Position numbers and translations under genes: made by a program
Part shown: one piece after another, positions 11,352-23,153 of the stretch
How the letters are laid out: every line of letters starts with the position of its first letter
How positions within the stretch are numbered: position 1 is the first letter of the stretch
NCBI GenBank assembly: GCA_020064725.1
Contig: JAGTWJ010000006.1
Location: 2,757,547 to 2,821,546 of the forward strand
Reading direction: 5' to 3'
Length of the DNA: 64,000 bases
Source of the DNA: Drechslerella dactyloides
Taxonomy: Eukaryota > Ascomycota > Orbiliomycetes > Orbiliales > Orbiliaceae
Notes under the pieces: generated by a model
The model's input: only the letters and a program-made list of their open reading frames with translations
Told to the model about the DNA's origin: nothing
The model's database searches: none

Positions 11352-14300
11352 TGTCGCAGGTACTATTTCTACTACAGAAGAACTGGGTTGCCAGACGATA
11401 TAGGATATCGGTATGTATTATATTTATAAGTTCCGGATGATTCAAGAACAGAATCGCTAGAAATATTAAATGATGGACGTGAGATATTGGAACTCGAACT
11501 TTGCTACCCGCTTAGTTGTATCATGATCAAGATTATCCTAGGTGAGTGCCTGGCGAGCGCGCCACCGCTATTTATATAGATTTCCAGCATCCACAACGGA
11601 TATTTAGATAACTGCGACTGACCCGCCCCGCAGGGTTTTGTGCTTTCCCAAGACAGTATAGATACAGTATGCCCCCGCATGAGCATTTTCCAAGAACTTT
11701 CCCTCCACATTTCCCTATTGTCTTCAAAATTGCATCACTATGGGCGACCCGGCTGATTTGGTCCGAGGGTATTAGAGAAAGCATCATTCATGAATTCAAT
11801 TAATGAATGTCCCCGCGCAGGTGGTCAGGTACAGGGTTCATAAATCGTGGGCATATACATTAGTCGCAATGACCAAGTCGACGGATTGCCCAAACCTGGG
11901 TGCTATATAGCGACTGGAGGTCAAACGAACTGCCAAGACTGATCAAGCCAGCCTTTGCAACACCAATTGATATATGAATTCATATTAATTTCAAAGTGAT
12001 GGATGGGACCTCTGACCAACATCTGCAGGAAAATTAGGAAATACGAGCCTTCGGGCTATCCTAGCTAATTGTAGACTTTATCGGAGGAAGGACTCCGGAG
12101 AGAATAAAATAGAACCCCGGGCATTCCGGGTAAAGAGACATTAATAGCGAGCTTGTCAGTAAGAACTTATGTTGCATTCGATCTACAGGTTACCCCCCGC
12201 AGGATGGCGCCTAATATAAATTCGAGACACTCGCCAAGCGTGGCAATATCATATGGCTGGAAGCGAAAAGCCATCTCTCGGAAAATACCTGCATAGGCCA
12301 TGGGACTTTAGCCGATCGCAGGCTGTCATGTTCTTGATTTCAACAAATACCAAACGGCCCTCGCCGAGGTGACCTATCGAGATCATTTCAAATTTTGAGA
12401 TCCCAATACCGCACGGTGAATGTACGATTTGACAGAGCCTTGATGCCAGTGGATACTGAGTCTGCTTTGAGATTTCTGGTAGCGCTGCTGGCACTGTTAT
12501 TATAACATAGATACAGAATTATATTTCCATTAGTAATACATGGTATAGCCGTGGAAAGCGTGTGATGCCGCGTCGCTAGTCCCTGAAACTCATACCCCTT
12601 CTTGGATATACTCGCGAGTCGCTACCATCGACCAAGCAGCTAGCTCGTGGTCGGGTTCTCCGACTACCATAGTTCACCTGGACTCAGCGCAGCCTGAGCC
12701 CCGCAATCAGCCGTCCTAAGCTGCTCCAGTTTCCAAGGACAGTTCCCCGCAGTACCGCCTATATAAACTACTTATACATTCGGATTCTACGCATATTACA
12801 TCCACATTCTCTCCGAGACTTACTGTTGGGGAACTGCCCTCCTTCCGAGAGGGGTCTTGGAAATTCGTGTTTCTCGACTTGGCGTGCGTATGTCTCCACC
12901 AAACCTCAGAAATTTCGGAAAGAAATACCAAGCACAACACGATCGCACGAACGTTCGAACGGGGGCGCGGGCAAGCATATCGATCATATCTATCCCGCAA
13001 CGTTGCAACTAGTTTGAATGCAATGGCTGATCAGAATAGAGCTCAAACGACACCAGGAGAATTCTCACAGGACTACCAGAGCTCAGTGAGCGCCGGGAGA
13101 TGATTCTTCGTAGGCCTCCCAATCCCAAACAGGATGTAAGAGCCTGCGCGGCCGTGCCCCAATTGTGGATATTATCTCTATAAAATTAATGCCGCTGCTT
13201 GAAACCGATTTTGAATCCTACAACATAGTCCCGGTTGCAATCACACTAGCAGACCGAACTCCAGTCTGATCGATGTCTTTTACCCAGAATTATATCTCGT
13301 GACGTATCAATGTCGGGTGATAGATACCTTATCCTTGAGAGCAAGTTCCAGAGGCATTCACTATCTGCTCACTACCAGCTGGGCAAAGCGGAGTAGCCTA
13401 GATCTCGATAAACCTTAAACGAAGACCAATGCTGACGCAATTTTCAAACAAACTGAAATTACGATACTATATGCGCCAGCTTTCTGTGTTTGTGATCCTC
13501 GATGCTTGACTTCTTGGAGCCTGTTGTATCTTCAGAATGACAGCTTGAATTCTGAAATATGCTGATATTACTTCGCAGCCAAAGGAAGGCGTCTGGCTTG
13601 CGAGACGATGATATTAGCTTATCCGTGCCGTTAAATCGTATTCATAAACTTAAACTAGTAGATTAGAATACGACACATATATATATGTGCCGCAGCGTCC
13701 CTAGAAACATGCTGTATCAGGTCCAGCAAGTGGTACCATGGTTCAACACAAAGGAAGTACATACTTAATTAAGTAGCCCAGTGCAAGTCGAAAAGCAGAA
13801 TACGCACCGGCCGCAGGCCAGGTGTGTGTGCTTTAGCGATGATGGATGGACGAATAGCCATGAAAGTCTCACCATTAATATCACAGTGAATCATGGAAGT
13901 TAAAAACCTAAGCTTTAAGCTATGATACATGCATACTATGTTTGGTCGGCTCTTGACTAGGACCAGGTTTGCTGTCCGCACGTCCAGAGATATCAGTATC
14001 ACTGATAGAGCGAAGCAGCTCCATAAAACTACCCCATTCGCTGACATACCGCACGTGCAGCTGTAGTTGTTGAACTACTTTGAGCATTTTCCGTATGGAT
14101 ACCTATAGGCCCTAGGCGGCCGAGTGCTCAAGCTAATTGTTCCTCTTTGTGTATAGAATATGTGAGCTTAATAAATATATATGACAGCATTATTGCGTCC
14201 AGGAATGTCACATGACAGTGTAGTGAGCCTTGCCCTATATATTAATATACCTAGGTAGCTCAAGCGCTCTAAGTTGAGAGCTGAACAGCCCTAAGCATAG

Positions 14301-14749
14301 AGAAAGCTTGCGACATTTTGTATCAACGTTCGTGTTGAGCTTGCTGCTAAAAATATATTTAGTAGTCCGAGCATAGCTATAGTTACATCTACAACTATTC
14401 CCTCAGGCTAACATCCTCGATCATCAATATCATCGATAAATAATTTCGATCTAGACAGCTCTCTCATAGTGAGCATCCATCAGGCATCATATCGACCGCC
14501 GCTTTCGTCTTTCCTGGCACAGCACGCTGTTGCACAGCCTTCCAATAGCTCTACATCATAAGACTAGACAACTTGCTTCTCAGGAGTTCACAAGTTGACC
14601 CACGAGCACGCGGGGGCTTTCGTCAGACAGGTAGGCGTGACCGCATATATACTCTAATAGAAATCCAGTCAATCAATCCCAAAAATACAAATGGTAAACA
14701 GGTAACTCCATAAGATGCTAACATGATTTTGAGTTGACGTGCAGGAACA
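11352..14749. other. Intergenic, 3.4 kb
   Basis: Large AT-rich gap between divergent genes (sugar porter on minus, unknown gene on plus). Only short frames occur. A minus-strand frame at 13769-14047 starts with a hydrophobic stretch but has no further support. A TATA-like run and ATG near 12760-13022 open a 26-codon frame only. I see no transposon ends or tRNA genes. Confidence 0.5.
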
Positions 14750-16317
14750 ATGGCGGGACTGCCGCAACCATATGATTTGGTTCCGTTACAGCTTTCCAAT
14801 CAGTACGGGAGACTATGTCAGGTCAAGGTCAGCGCTTGGAATCCATATACGAATCAGTGGATGTCAGTTCTACCTGAAGGGCTGGGAAACTCAATTTCCA
14901 TTCGCCACATCGTCCGCGACACTGGTATTCACATTATGGCAATCCAGAAGCTCGACCTCCCGCAATCAGAGCAGCGTAGCGAGTACTTGCAGCAAGAATT
15001 TGGGAGATTGGCCTCACTCGTATATGGCAGACCTCAGAATGCTGGTCCAATGCTCTATCACTTCGAAAAGAAATTTGAGGGTCGACGAAAAACCACGGTT
15101 CTGTTTCTTCTTGAGACATATTTTCGAGTGCTAGATGAAGGCCGTGTCTTCACCATCCGGCCTCTATATGGCAATGACAACGATCACCCAGGCGTCACTA
15201 GCAAAGATATAAGTCTGACTCTCGAGGCAATGCTCGCTGCACAGACGCGCATTTCGAGCTGCCGCAAAGATGGAGACATGACATGGGTCAGGATTGAGTC
15301 AATCCGGTTTACCCTCCAGCGGGACGTCTCCTTGAAAATTCTTCAAGAGAACAAAAATACCTTTTGTGCAGTTAATAAAAGAATGCTTCCGTGGATTACT
15401 CCTAGTCCCACACCTCGCTGCGTATCTACATTGAGCAATAGTCGTGACCCTAACGCAGAAGCTCATCAGGTGAACATAGAACGAATCTGAATTCGCACCC
15501 TAGGAACACACTTTAGCTAACCCGTAACAAGGTATTACAGAGTGCAACAAGCGAAGGGACTGGCCCGGTTGAATCGATAATCAGTACATCCCAGAAATCT
15601 TTTGAGAGTTCAAATTCCATTTTCGCTGTCAATGCCAAGGAGCGTAAGGGCAACATACACCCCAAGACTTCGAATATAAAGGATGGAATGCCCGCAGACC
15701 CCTCTTTGGCTCAAGAGGTTGACGCATTTATCTGGGATGGAGCGGAGCGAAATTGGCGACGTTGTCTTCCGGAAGATCTCGCAGTCAGATGCCACGTCTC
15801 TATAGGCTTTCGTTTAATGTGGGACGGCGTAAGTCTATTCCTGCTGCATCGGACTGCGCCCATTGGAGATCGAAATAAGTCTCCGACAGATGCAATTCAA
15901 ATCCTGGGTAGGATGGAGTGGCGCTCCAACAAGGTGTACAACGAAAACATCTCATATCATGTGCGGATGAAACATCTAGCAAATGACCAAACCCAGCCAG
16001 TGTATTATCTCAAGCTGCCCCCAAACGCCCAGAGGATTCTGCCCGAGGGTCGCAACGAGATTCATAGTGGAATGGTCGACATGGCATCCGAGCTATTACG
16101 AGATATGATAGAGACACTCGAGAGATCTGCTGATCAACTTTGGCTATGCGTGAAGGGTCCTGCTACCACAGGTCGTAACTACGCTATGGAAGTTCTCGAA
16201 GCACCTCAATCTAAATTCAAGGAGACAGATATAAGCGTCATACCTCGGCGCTCAGCGACACGGTATCCCGACAAAAAGAATAAAGCTGGTATGGGCCAAA
16301 AGTCTAGCCGAACATGA
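14750..16317 (+). CDS. Unknown protein, two exons, about 498 residues
   Basis: Exons 14750-15469 and 15541-16317 join across a 71-bp intron (GTGAAC donor, CTAAC branch, TTACAG acceptor) in phase 0. No domain recognised; there is no signal peptide or membrane helix. The two halves may be related. Residues near 25 (VSAWNPYTNQWMSVLPEGL) and near the start of the second unit (VDAFIWDGAERNWRRCLPED) share the pattern V-x-A, a Trp pair and LPE-x-L before a beta-like stretch. The C terminus is basic (KKNKAGMGQKSSR). A possible 5'-UTR intron ends just before the ATG (GCTAAC then TGCAG). Long, continuous, in-phase coding makes it a credible gene; function unknown. Confidence 0.7.
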
Positions 16318-16911
16318 TACAAGGGGATCTTAATTCACTTTCGCAGCCGTGGAGTTGATGTATCCGGTGGATTGTGTACTATATAACAAGCACTACTCAT
16401 CGATCTTAGGGTCTTCTCCTATCACTCGCTTGCCTGAAGCCGGTCCTGAAAGCTCTCGTACAATCCTTATCATCTAAAACTCCGGTGGGAGAGCTTGCGT
16501 ATTTAGAAATACACAGATAGGAAATTCTCACTCTACATTCAATTTGCTACGCTATGCATATTTACTCACTGGGGTCTTTTCAGATTTGCTTTAATTGACA
16601 TGCGGGCAGCCATGCATAGTGCCACTAGAAAGCCCATTTTATAGTGAAACTACAACACGCAGCCCCTTCTCTAAAAGGCCAAGGCGAGAAGAAACAAGAT
16701 TCCGAAGCGTCCCCAAACTATGATGTAGTGTGAACCAGATTCGCGAGAAAAGATATCATGGCCGAAGTTATATTTAAATGATAAACTGAAATATGAGTCC
16801 AGAGAAGAAAATGGTCCCGATCTTGGGAGCTCTGGTTTACATCAAGAGACGTCCAGCATGTTGGTATCGACTCGAGATATACAGCCACTTGAAGCGTATA
16901 TCAGGAACGAG
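16318..16911. other. Intergenic, 0.6 kb
   Basis: Convergent 3' flanks of the unknown plus-strand gene and the metallothionein. Nothing recognised. Confidence 0.5.
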
Positions 16912-17144
16912 TTAAGCAAGCAGCTTGTGCTTCCGGAAATTGTCGACGATGTCTCGTGATCGAGAAGATCGGTTAGACCATGGTACCATCGCGATATGTT
17001 TACTTCTACTCTGATATATAAGTACTTATATCGGCATGCCGTAGAAATGTTCGAGACGATGTGGTAACTTACGGAGCAGCTGGTGCATGAGCAGTTGCAA
17101 TCCTTGCAGGAGCCGCCACAGCAGTTGCAGTTGCATGGATTCAT
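16912..17144 (-). CDS. Copper-type metallothionein, 29 residues
   Basis: Tiny cysteine-rich metal chelator of the cytosol. Exon 1 (17144-17073) encodes 24 residues starting MNPCNCNCCGG with nine cysteines in the pattern C-x-C-x-CC-x3-C-x2-C-x-C-x-C-x2-C, the spacing of fungal metallothioneins. A clean GTAAGT donor follows. The best second exon is 16929-16912, adding six codons including the stop (HKLLA), after an intron with a TCTAAC branch site; an acceptor six bases further on would give KLLA-like endings, so the last residues are uncertain. A TATATAAA box lies about 130 bp upstream. The family binds Cu(I), sometimes Zn or Cd, and is usually induced by copper. Its short length hides it from ordinary gene callers. 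Confidence 0.8.
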
Positions 17145-17275
17145 TTTGACTGATTGTTGGTGATAAGCGCTGATTGATTGCAGGATTCTGTTTGAAGTTT
17201 ATAGAGATGATTAACTTGGATGTTGGATCGACTGTAGTTGTGCACCAGTGTAGGGCCTAGGGGCCTCAGCATCCC

Positions 17276-17283
17276 TTTATATA
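17276..17283 (-). promoter_or_regulatory. TATA box of the metallothionein gene
   Basis: TATATAAA on the minus strand, about 130 bp upstream of the metallothionein ATG, well placed for a core promoter. Confidence 0.5.
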
Positions 17284-18684
17284 GACGGGCTGGCACTGAA
17301 CTCTACGGTACTGGTTACTTACAACTGACTTCATGCCAGCGGCGCTACGAACGAAGAAGATTTCCGGTGCTGTATCTCAGACCCGTAGTGAGACTGGCCA
17401 ATCAACAAAAGGCGGTGACCGTACCCTCGCTTTCCTGAACCAAAGCCATCCTAGTCGTATAGTCTCGGGGACGCAACGCTTCGCCATCCAGAAAGTTGCA
17501 TTAGCCGAAAAGCAAGGGCTTGATTCATGAACGTCCCGATAAGTATATCGATCGTCAGCCAAAGGGCAAGCATGGGTGTCCATCGCAGGCATTCGTCCAA
17601 AGACATGCTTCCGACACAGCGGGGGAAATATTTTTTGTATGTCTGTCACCCCAGGGACGGCATGAATCTGCCAAAAATCTCCCCAACCCCGCAGTAAGTA
17701 AGTATATTTTGAGAAGTTCATCAGTTTTGCGATCGCATGACCAAGCCCTGGAGCTAATCAAATCTGACAAACTAGTCATCTGGGGCCATCAGAAACGTTT
17801 AAACCGGCGAAGCCTAAAGACATAAGCAACTTGGCAGCGCAAACCAATTTGACTCCGAGACGCAACTTCCGATACTGACGAGTTTTCCAAGCATCCCTCG
17901 AGGAATGCAGTTGACGGAATGCTATCTAGATACCATAATGAGGCGGCCAGCATATATTCCTTCTCGGGATTCCAGCAAAAATCACGCAAATTAACGCTGG
18001 CTCTTGTCGGCCGCCTGGCAGGAAGCCCGGGTCTCGTTACACAAACCATACAGTGGGCTGATGTGTCGGTCGACTGCTGCGTCTTGGAGGCCCAAAGAGT
18101 ACTTATTGACCTATAGGAGACGAAGGAGTCAAACAACAACAGGATTCTATTTCTGCGCCTTGGTGGCTTACCGGTTCCGCGATGCATGGACGAGCTAGGA
18201 TGCCTCGATCAACAGTGCCAAAACGATACAGCCAGGCTTTTCAAGGAGGCTGATGATGAATGTCACAGGTCAACTGGCCATCTGCCGGCGGAGGGTCTTG
18301 CCGTGCACTGTGGTACGTGGGGGTGTCCAGCAACAGTTTTGCGGCGCGACGACAAGGAATCGGTAGATATTTGCGCAGGACGTGGGATGTCTCCATCAAT
18401 ATTGCATATGATATGTGCGCTACCAGCTGCCTCAAGTCAATTGCTTGCTTTTTCGACTGGAATGTCACAGCTTCCCATACTTCAGCTGTCCTTCGGATGA
18501 ATAAGGACCGTTGTGAGCTACGAACACCGAATTTTCGGCGTGATCTTTCGGTTACTTGACCTGCGGCATGTGAAATTCTGGTCGCGTGGCGTGATGAATC
18601 GATTGTGGTTTCGCTTGGTCAAGTCCCGCCACAAGTTGAAATCCTGCTAGCTATACATACGCCACACTTGGGCGCCTGCGAAAG

Positions 18685-18780
18685 ATAAGTAAGTACTTAT
18701 GTACTTACTTCCTTAGTCATGCATGGTATACGGTTAAATTATCTAAGTACTTACTTAAGTAAGTATTTACTTATATATAA
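18685..18780. repeat. AAGT/ACTT palindromic microsatellite tract
   Basis: Runs such as AAGTAAGTACTTAT and AAGTACTTACTTAAGTAAGT, which are self-complementary and can fold into hairpins. A second tract of the same sequence type lies at 25160-25230, and shorter ones near 17697 and 28862. Confidence 0.6.
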
Positions 18781-19117
18781 GAAATTATCGCTTAGAAGGG
18801 GACTAATTTGCCAGTTAATCGGATTTTTTCTTTGCTATTTCCAGGATTGTTGGTTGTTATCATTCGTGCCAATCCTCCCGCCCGAATTTAAAGAACATGG
18901 ATCGTCTGGCTTAGTTAGTATCTCAAAGGTCAAGACTGTATCTCAAGAGGGGCGCAGCGCGATAAAAAGCAACCCTTAGCTCTAGATAATACTGATGCAA
19001 CCAGTTGAAGGAGAAAAAAATGCCAACCTGAGATTCGAAATTTTAGAAGTAGCTCAGGGTATACGCCTTTCCTAGCATTTTAGAGGCGCAATAATATTAT
19101 TAGAGGGAGGCAGGCCA

Positions 19118-21619
19118 CTACCATCGCATTTCCTCAGTGTCCTTATTCCCTCTTTGTAATAGCCCAAGGCTCTGTCTGAGGGAAGACACATTGCTGAATC
19201 TGGAAGAAGTAATACCACCAGCCCTAGACTTCGTGTCGAATTCATAATCCTCACTCGAGTCGCTGGAATCGAACGCCAGGCGCATTGCTTTGTCAATATC
19301 CGCTTTGAAGTAGGAAAAGACATCACCGAATTGGAGTTCAGTTCGAATCGGCGAACCCAATGGTTGGCTTTGTTGAAAATATTCTTCATGGGACAGTGCG
19401 ATGTTCTCATAACCAACATCTGCCGTCTGATCGCTTGGAGAATATTGGGTAATATTCTGACTCGACTGGGGATTCTTTGAGGGCCGCTGAAAAATTGGGA
19501 TCTCATTCAACAGGATTTTCATGCGATGAGCCTTTTTGCGCTCCTCCTGATGGGCAGTGAAGACTCGATGAGCGGTAGTCATATCCATCTTGAAGTGTCC
19601 GTCTCCGAATGGCTCAGTGGCGGTTGCCTTTTCAGCAATGAAATCACACGTACTAGCTTCGGCCATTCGGTTATTCTCATGCCCTACAACAAGAGTCGTA
19701 GAGGTTTTCTTCTCTTGCAAACCGACTTCGTCAACATGATAGCTTTTCGTGCCAGGCGAGATCGAAAGGCAGTGTCCATTTTGTAGATCGAGCGGAGACG
19801 TAAAGCCCATAGCACAACTTGGTTGACACTCTCCCGCCAAAACGGCACCTCGAGGCTCAGAGATGTTCGCTGCGAAAAGTTCAGCTGAAGCGTGCTGAGA
19901 ATTACTTGCGATTTCTGGTGTGCTTTCATCAACTGTGTCCAAGATATCATTCTTCCTGGATGTGCTGCGATGCTTCAAGTCTGCATCCATGACTCCTGAA
20001 TACATATTTTCGATCGCGTTTGTGCCTTGAGAACCAGAACTCCCACCTGAGTCCTCCAGTCGGGTTTGTGTAGGCTGAGAAGAAAGGCCTGACCCAGGGC
20101 AATTCAAAAATTTTGCTGCAACCGATGGGGGTATCGGGATGCCAATGACGCCTTGCTGCGCTGCATTCTGCAAGATCTCTTGGTATTTCTCGATGGTCTG
20201 TTCATCAACTCAAGTTAGTGCCTAATATGACTTGGAAGCGAATAGTTGTCGGTATTCGTTGAAAGAGATATATATACGCATATATGTATCTTACCTCTGG
20301 CGCAATAATGGATTGAGGCTCTTTATCAAGCTTTACTTGGATCCCCGTTAATAAACGGTCCAGACATTCCTCGAGGAGCTTCTGAGGAACCTTTTCCCAA
20401 GATATAAATTCGAACTTGCTATTAGGGTTACTAATCTGCTTTAGCGAGTCATCGTCGTCTGTTTGAAGGCTTAAGGAATGAACTGAAAACCAGAATCCTG
20501 GAGTTTCAACACCCGATTGTCTTTGCTCGTTAAGTGATTGGGAGGCCAAATCGCGAATGTTGCGGATGAGATTGAAACCGCAGTCGAGATGAGATTGATT
20601 GATACCCAAAGTCTGCGAAGAAGACGTGTCTAGGCACCCTTGCTCCAGTTTACCCTGATTTCTCACTTCGAAAAAATAGGTTGGTTTGTACTGCCAACGG
20701 CCCTTCGCGGTCACTTTCCGCTCCATTATCTTATCGACATAGCAACGGACGAAGCTATTGGGAAGACTGCTGATGGGCCAGCTCAAACTCGCGATATTGT
20801 AAAATCGACTGGCATCAGGCTGCTGCTCAGAGTCCGTTATGCGGAGGATCGCAATGATTTTGAGACAGTCTTTAGCCAAAGCGATACGAAGATTGATATT
20901 CCGGTCTTGTTGTGAGGGTACGCTCCGGTGCGAATCCCTCCCCGGGTGGTAGAGAGTAAGGTCGCAGGCAGCAAGGCGATTATATGTCTTGTTGTTCTTC
21001 CCAAGTACAGAGAATTGGTAGATCTTGGTAAGATCTGGACCTTTCCCATACCGGCGGAAATGATCAGCCCTTGCTTCACGTCGTAGCTTGGCCTCTGAAG
21101 GTCTCTCCGAAGGCGTGATACTCTCAGTAGCTGGGGAGAGCAGGCTCATGACATCGCTATCCTGTGCGGCTACACCAGAAAGCCGAGACCCAAGTGTAGA
21201 GAGGTCGATATGGTGCACCCGCTTTGATTGCGTCAGAGAGTTTTTGATATCGTCAGTTAGGGCAGCATCCCTATGTGAGTGCCACTCGCCAAAGTAGTTT
21301 GAAGATGCATCAGTTGAGCTGGCAGACGTCGGTGCCCATCGCTTTGGTTCCTGCCCAGGCATGTAAGTCGGCATGATACCAGAATTCATGGAACTTCTGG
21401 CAGCGGACTCAAGTGATTTCTTAATTTTATCATGCAGATGGCGTTGATATTCGCTAACATTGGCAGGTTTTTCGCGAGCGGGCTTGAAACTGTGTTATGA
21501 GAATCATCAGCAATGTATATTCTCGTCATTATATTTGCGTCGTGGGCACGGTAATAGTGGTCTGAGATGCTGGAGAGATCATACCGGGGTCGATTGAGAT
21601 ACGGCGCTCTTGAAGCCAT
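19118..21619 (-). CDS. Unknown serine-rich protein, about 769 residues
   Basis: Three exons, 21619-21585, 21489-20295 and 20197-19118, join in phase (introns 21490-21584 and 20198-20294). The first junction produces the smooth RPRFKPAREKPAN sequence, which convinced me of the short 5' exon. The start at MASRAPYLN is the first ATG; the frame is open upstream, so another 5' exon is possible. No domain recognised. The middle (around residues 150-330) looks folded, with alternating hydrophobic stretches such as INLRIALAKDCLKIIAILRI. The C-terminal half is Ser/Thr/Asn/Gln-rich and probably disordered. There are no signal peptide or membrane segments, so it is probably cytosolic or nuclear. Function unknown. 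Confidence 0.7.
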
Positions 21620-22404
21620 TGCTAGGGCGGTCTCGACAGCGTCGATTGAGAGGGACAAGCCGTGTCCAGGCTGTGAGATCAGTCTGCCGATGATTGAGTC
21701 TTAGATGGAGGAAATGCAGATGTTTGAGGATGAAGGGAGGCAGATGGATTCCAGGTGGATGGCGTGATGAAAGAAGGTGAAGAATATATACTGACAGTGG
21801 TAGATGTTATTTATATTATAGTAAACGGAGGGAAAGCTGACAACGAGGGAAATTCTGCTACACATGGCCACCACAACATGACACCTCTCCCTCACTTCTA
21901 GAATAAGACGGTTGTGACCCGTCATCGCCGACAGCCAGCAAGGTCATTATACATAATAAAATGATCACCGAAGCCCTTTTGACTTGACAAAACGACTAGC
22001 TTTATACACACCGACATTGCCAGCTTATGCTGTAATTAGCATGAACCAGCGACTGTGAAGTATCCACATACATAGCGCAGAGTCCTTGAGTCCCTCCATA
22101 CGAAGCATTGAGCAGATACTCTAAAATGACGAAACTGAACGTGAGGTACTCATTGATTCAGATAGGGCAACGCGATGGTACGACTCTAACCCTGCGCAGA
22201 AGGGCGAGGTGACTTCTGCCGCGGCCTAATAGAATTATATTGATCACAAACAGGTGAATAATACACATATACATATTGAAGATATCAAACCCGAATCATC
22301 CGCAGGCCAACTCCATCCAAGCAAAGCTTATTAATATTAAAATTCTCTGAACATAATCGACAACTTAAGAGTTCGAAATAGAAGGGACGGAACCATTTAA
22401 TCGA
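21620..22404. other. Intergenic, 0.8 kb
   Basis: Upstream of the unknown serine-rich gene and downstream of the PLAC8 gene. The first 45 bases extend the open frame of the serine-rich gene without an ATG. Nothing else recognised. Confidence 0.5.
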
Positions 22405-23153
22405 CTACTGGGGAGCAGAAGGAGCAGCAGGCTGATAGGACATCCCTTCAGCAGGCTTGACCTCCTGGGTGACTGGAATGTTACCCTGGGCGATCTGGTG
22501 AGCAACCTCCTTATCCGTCTGGATCAAATCACAGCACAGACAGCAGCAAGATTTCAGAAGATCGATCGGGAAGTCTCCCTGGATGTTGTAACGTTCCCGG
22601 ACGTCGGATTTTTGAATCAGTTGGAAAAGCCAAGGCAGACAGATACAGCCGGAAAGCCAAAACCCCAGACACTAAAAGTTATTCGTTAGCAGAGTAACTT
22701 CATATACGCAACATTGCTTCAAGACATACAGTCGTGTTGATGGGCGAGAAGCCTTCAAGATTTGCGTTCTTGCGCAGGCGGTGATGTGTTTTGCTGAAGG
22801 TGATGCAAGGGCAGCAGCATGTCACCAAGCCTAGGAACCAGTGGGTTAGGATAGACTTCTGAAAAGGTCGTCAAAATTGCTTTGACTTACAAGTATCGAC
22901 GGGCGCGAAACAGGAGAGAAAGGAGCTGGTCCATTTGTTCGGGCCCGTCGTAGGCTTTGTGATAGTCTCCGGCTTGTTCAGTGTATCCTTGAGGCGACCG
23001 ATCCAGGCGTTGATATCTAAGCACCATTGCATTGTTGTTAGTATACGCGGCAACCCAGATCTGAGCCAAAATGCGACAAGGGCAAGGAGCAGGGGAGGCA
23101 ATACCATCAGCGTCGACAGCAGCCGAAACCGTGGTGTTCTGTTGGGTCGCCAT
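22405..23153 (-). CDS. PLAC8-domain cysteine-rich membrane protein
   Basis: Four exons, 23153-23105, 23016-22891, 22830-22730 and 22671-22405, join in phase to 180 residues. The PLAC8 signature is plain after splicing: SSFLSCFAPVDTC, then CCCPCITFSKTHHR crossing the second intron, NANLEGFSPINTTC, and a second Cys cluster CCCLCCDLIQTDKE. Two moderately hydrophobic segments follow the usual family layout. Family members act at the plasma membrane or in organelles in cadmium resistance, calcium transport or cell-size control, and fungal copies are mostly unstudied. The C-terminal tail is Pro/Gln/Ala-rich. Length is normal for the family, and no defect is visible. Confidence 0.88.

Larger units (their letters stand above)
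17145..19117. other. Intergenic, 2 kb, with AAGT palindromic tract
   Basis: Apart from the metallothionein promoter near 17280, this spacer carries no gene I can support. Around 18685-18780 there is a tract of TAAGTA / TACTTA units (see separate repeat entry). Confidence 0.5.
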
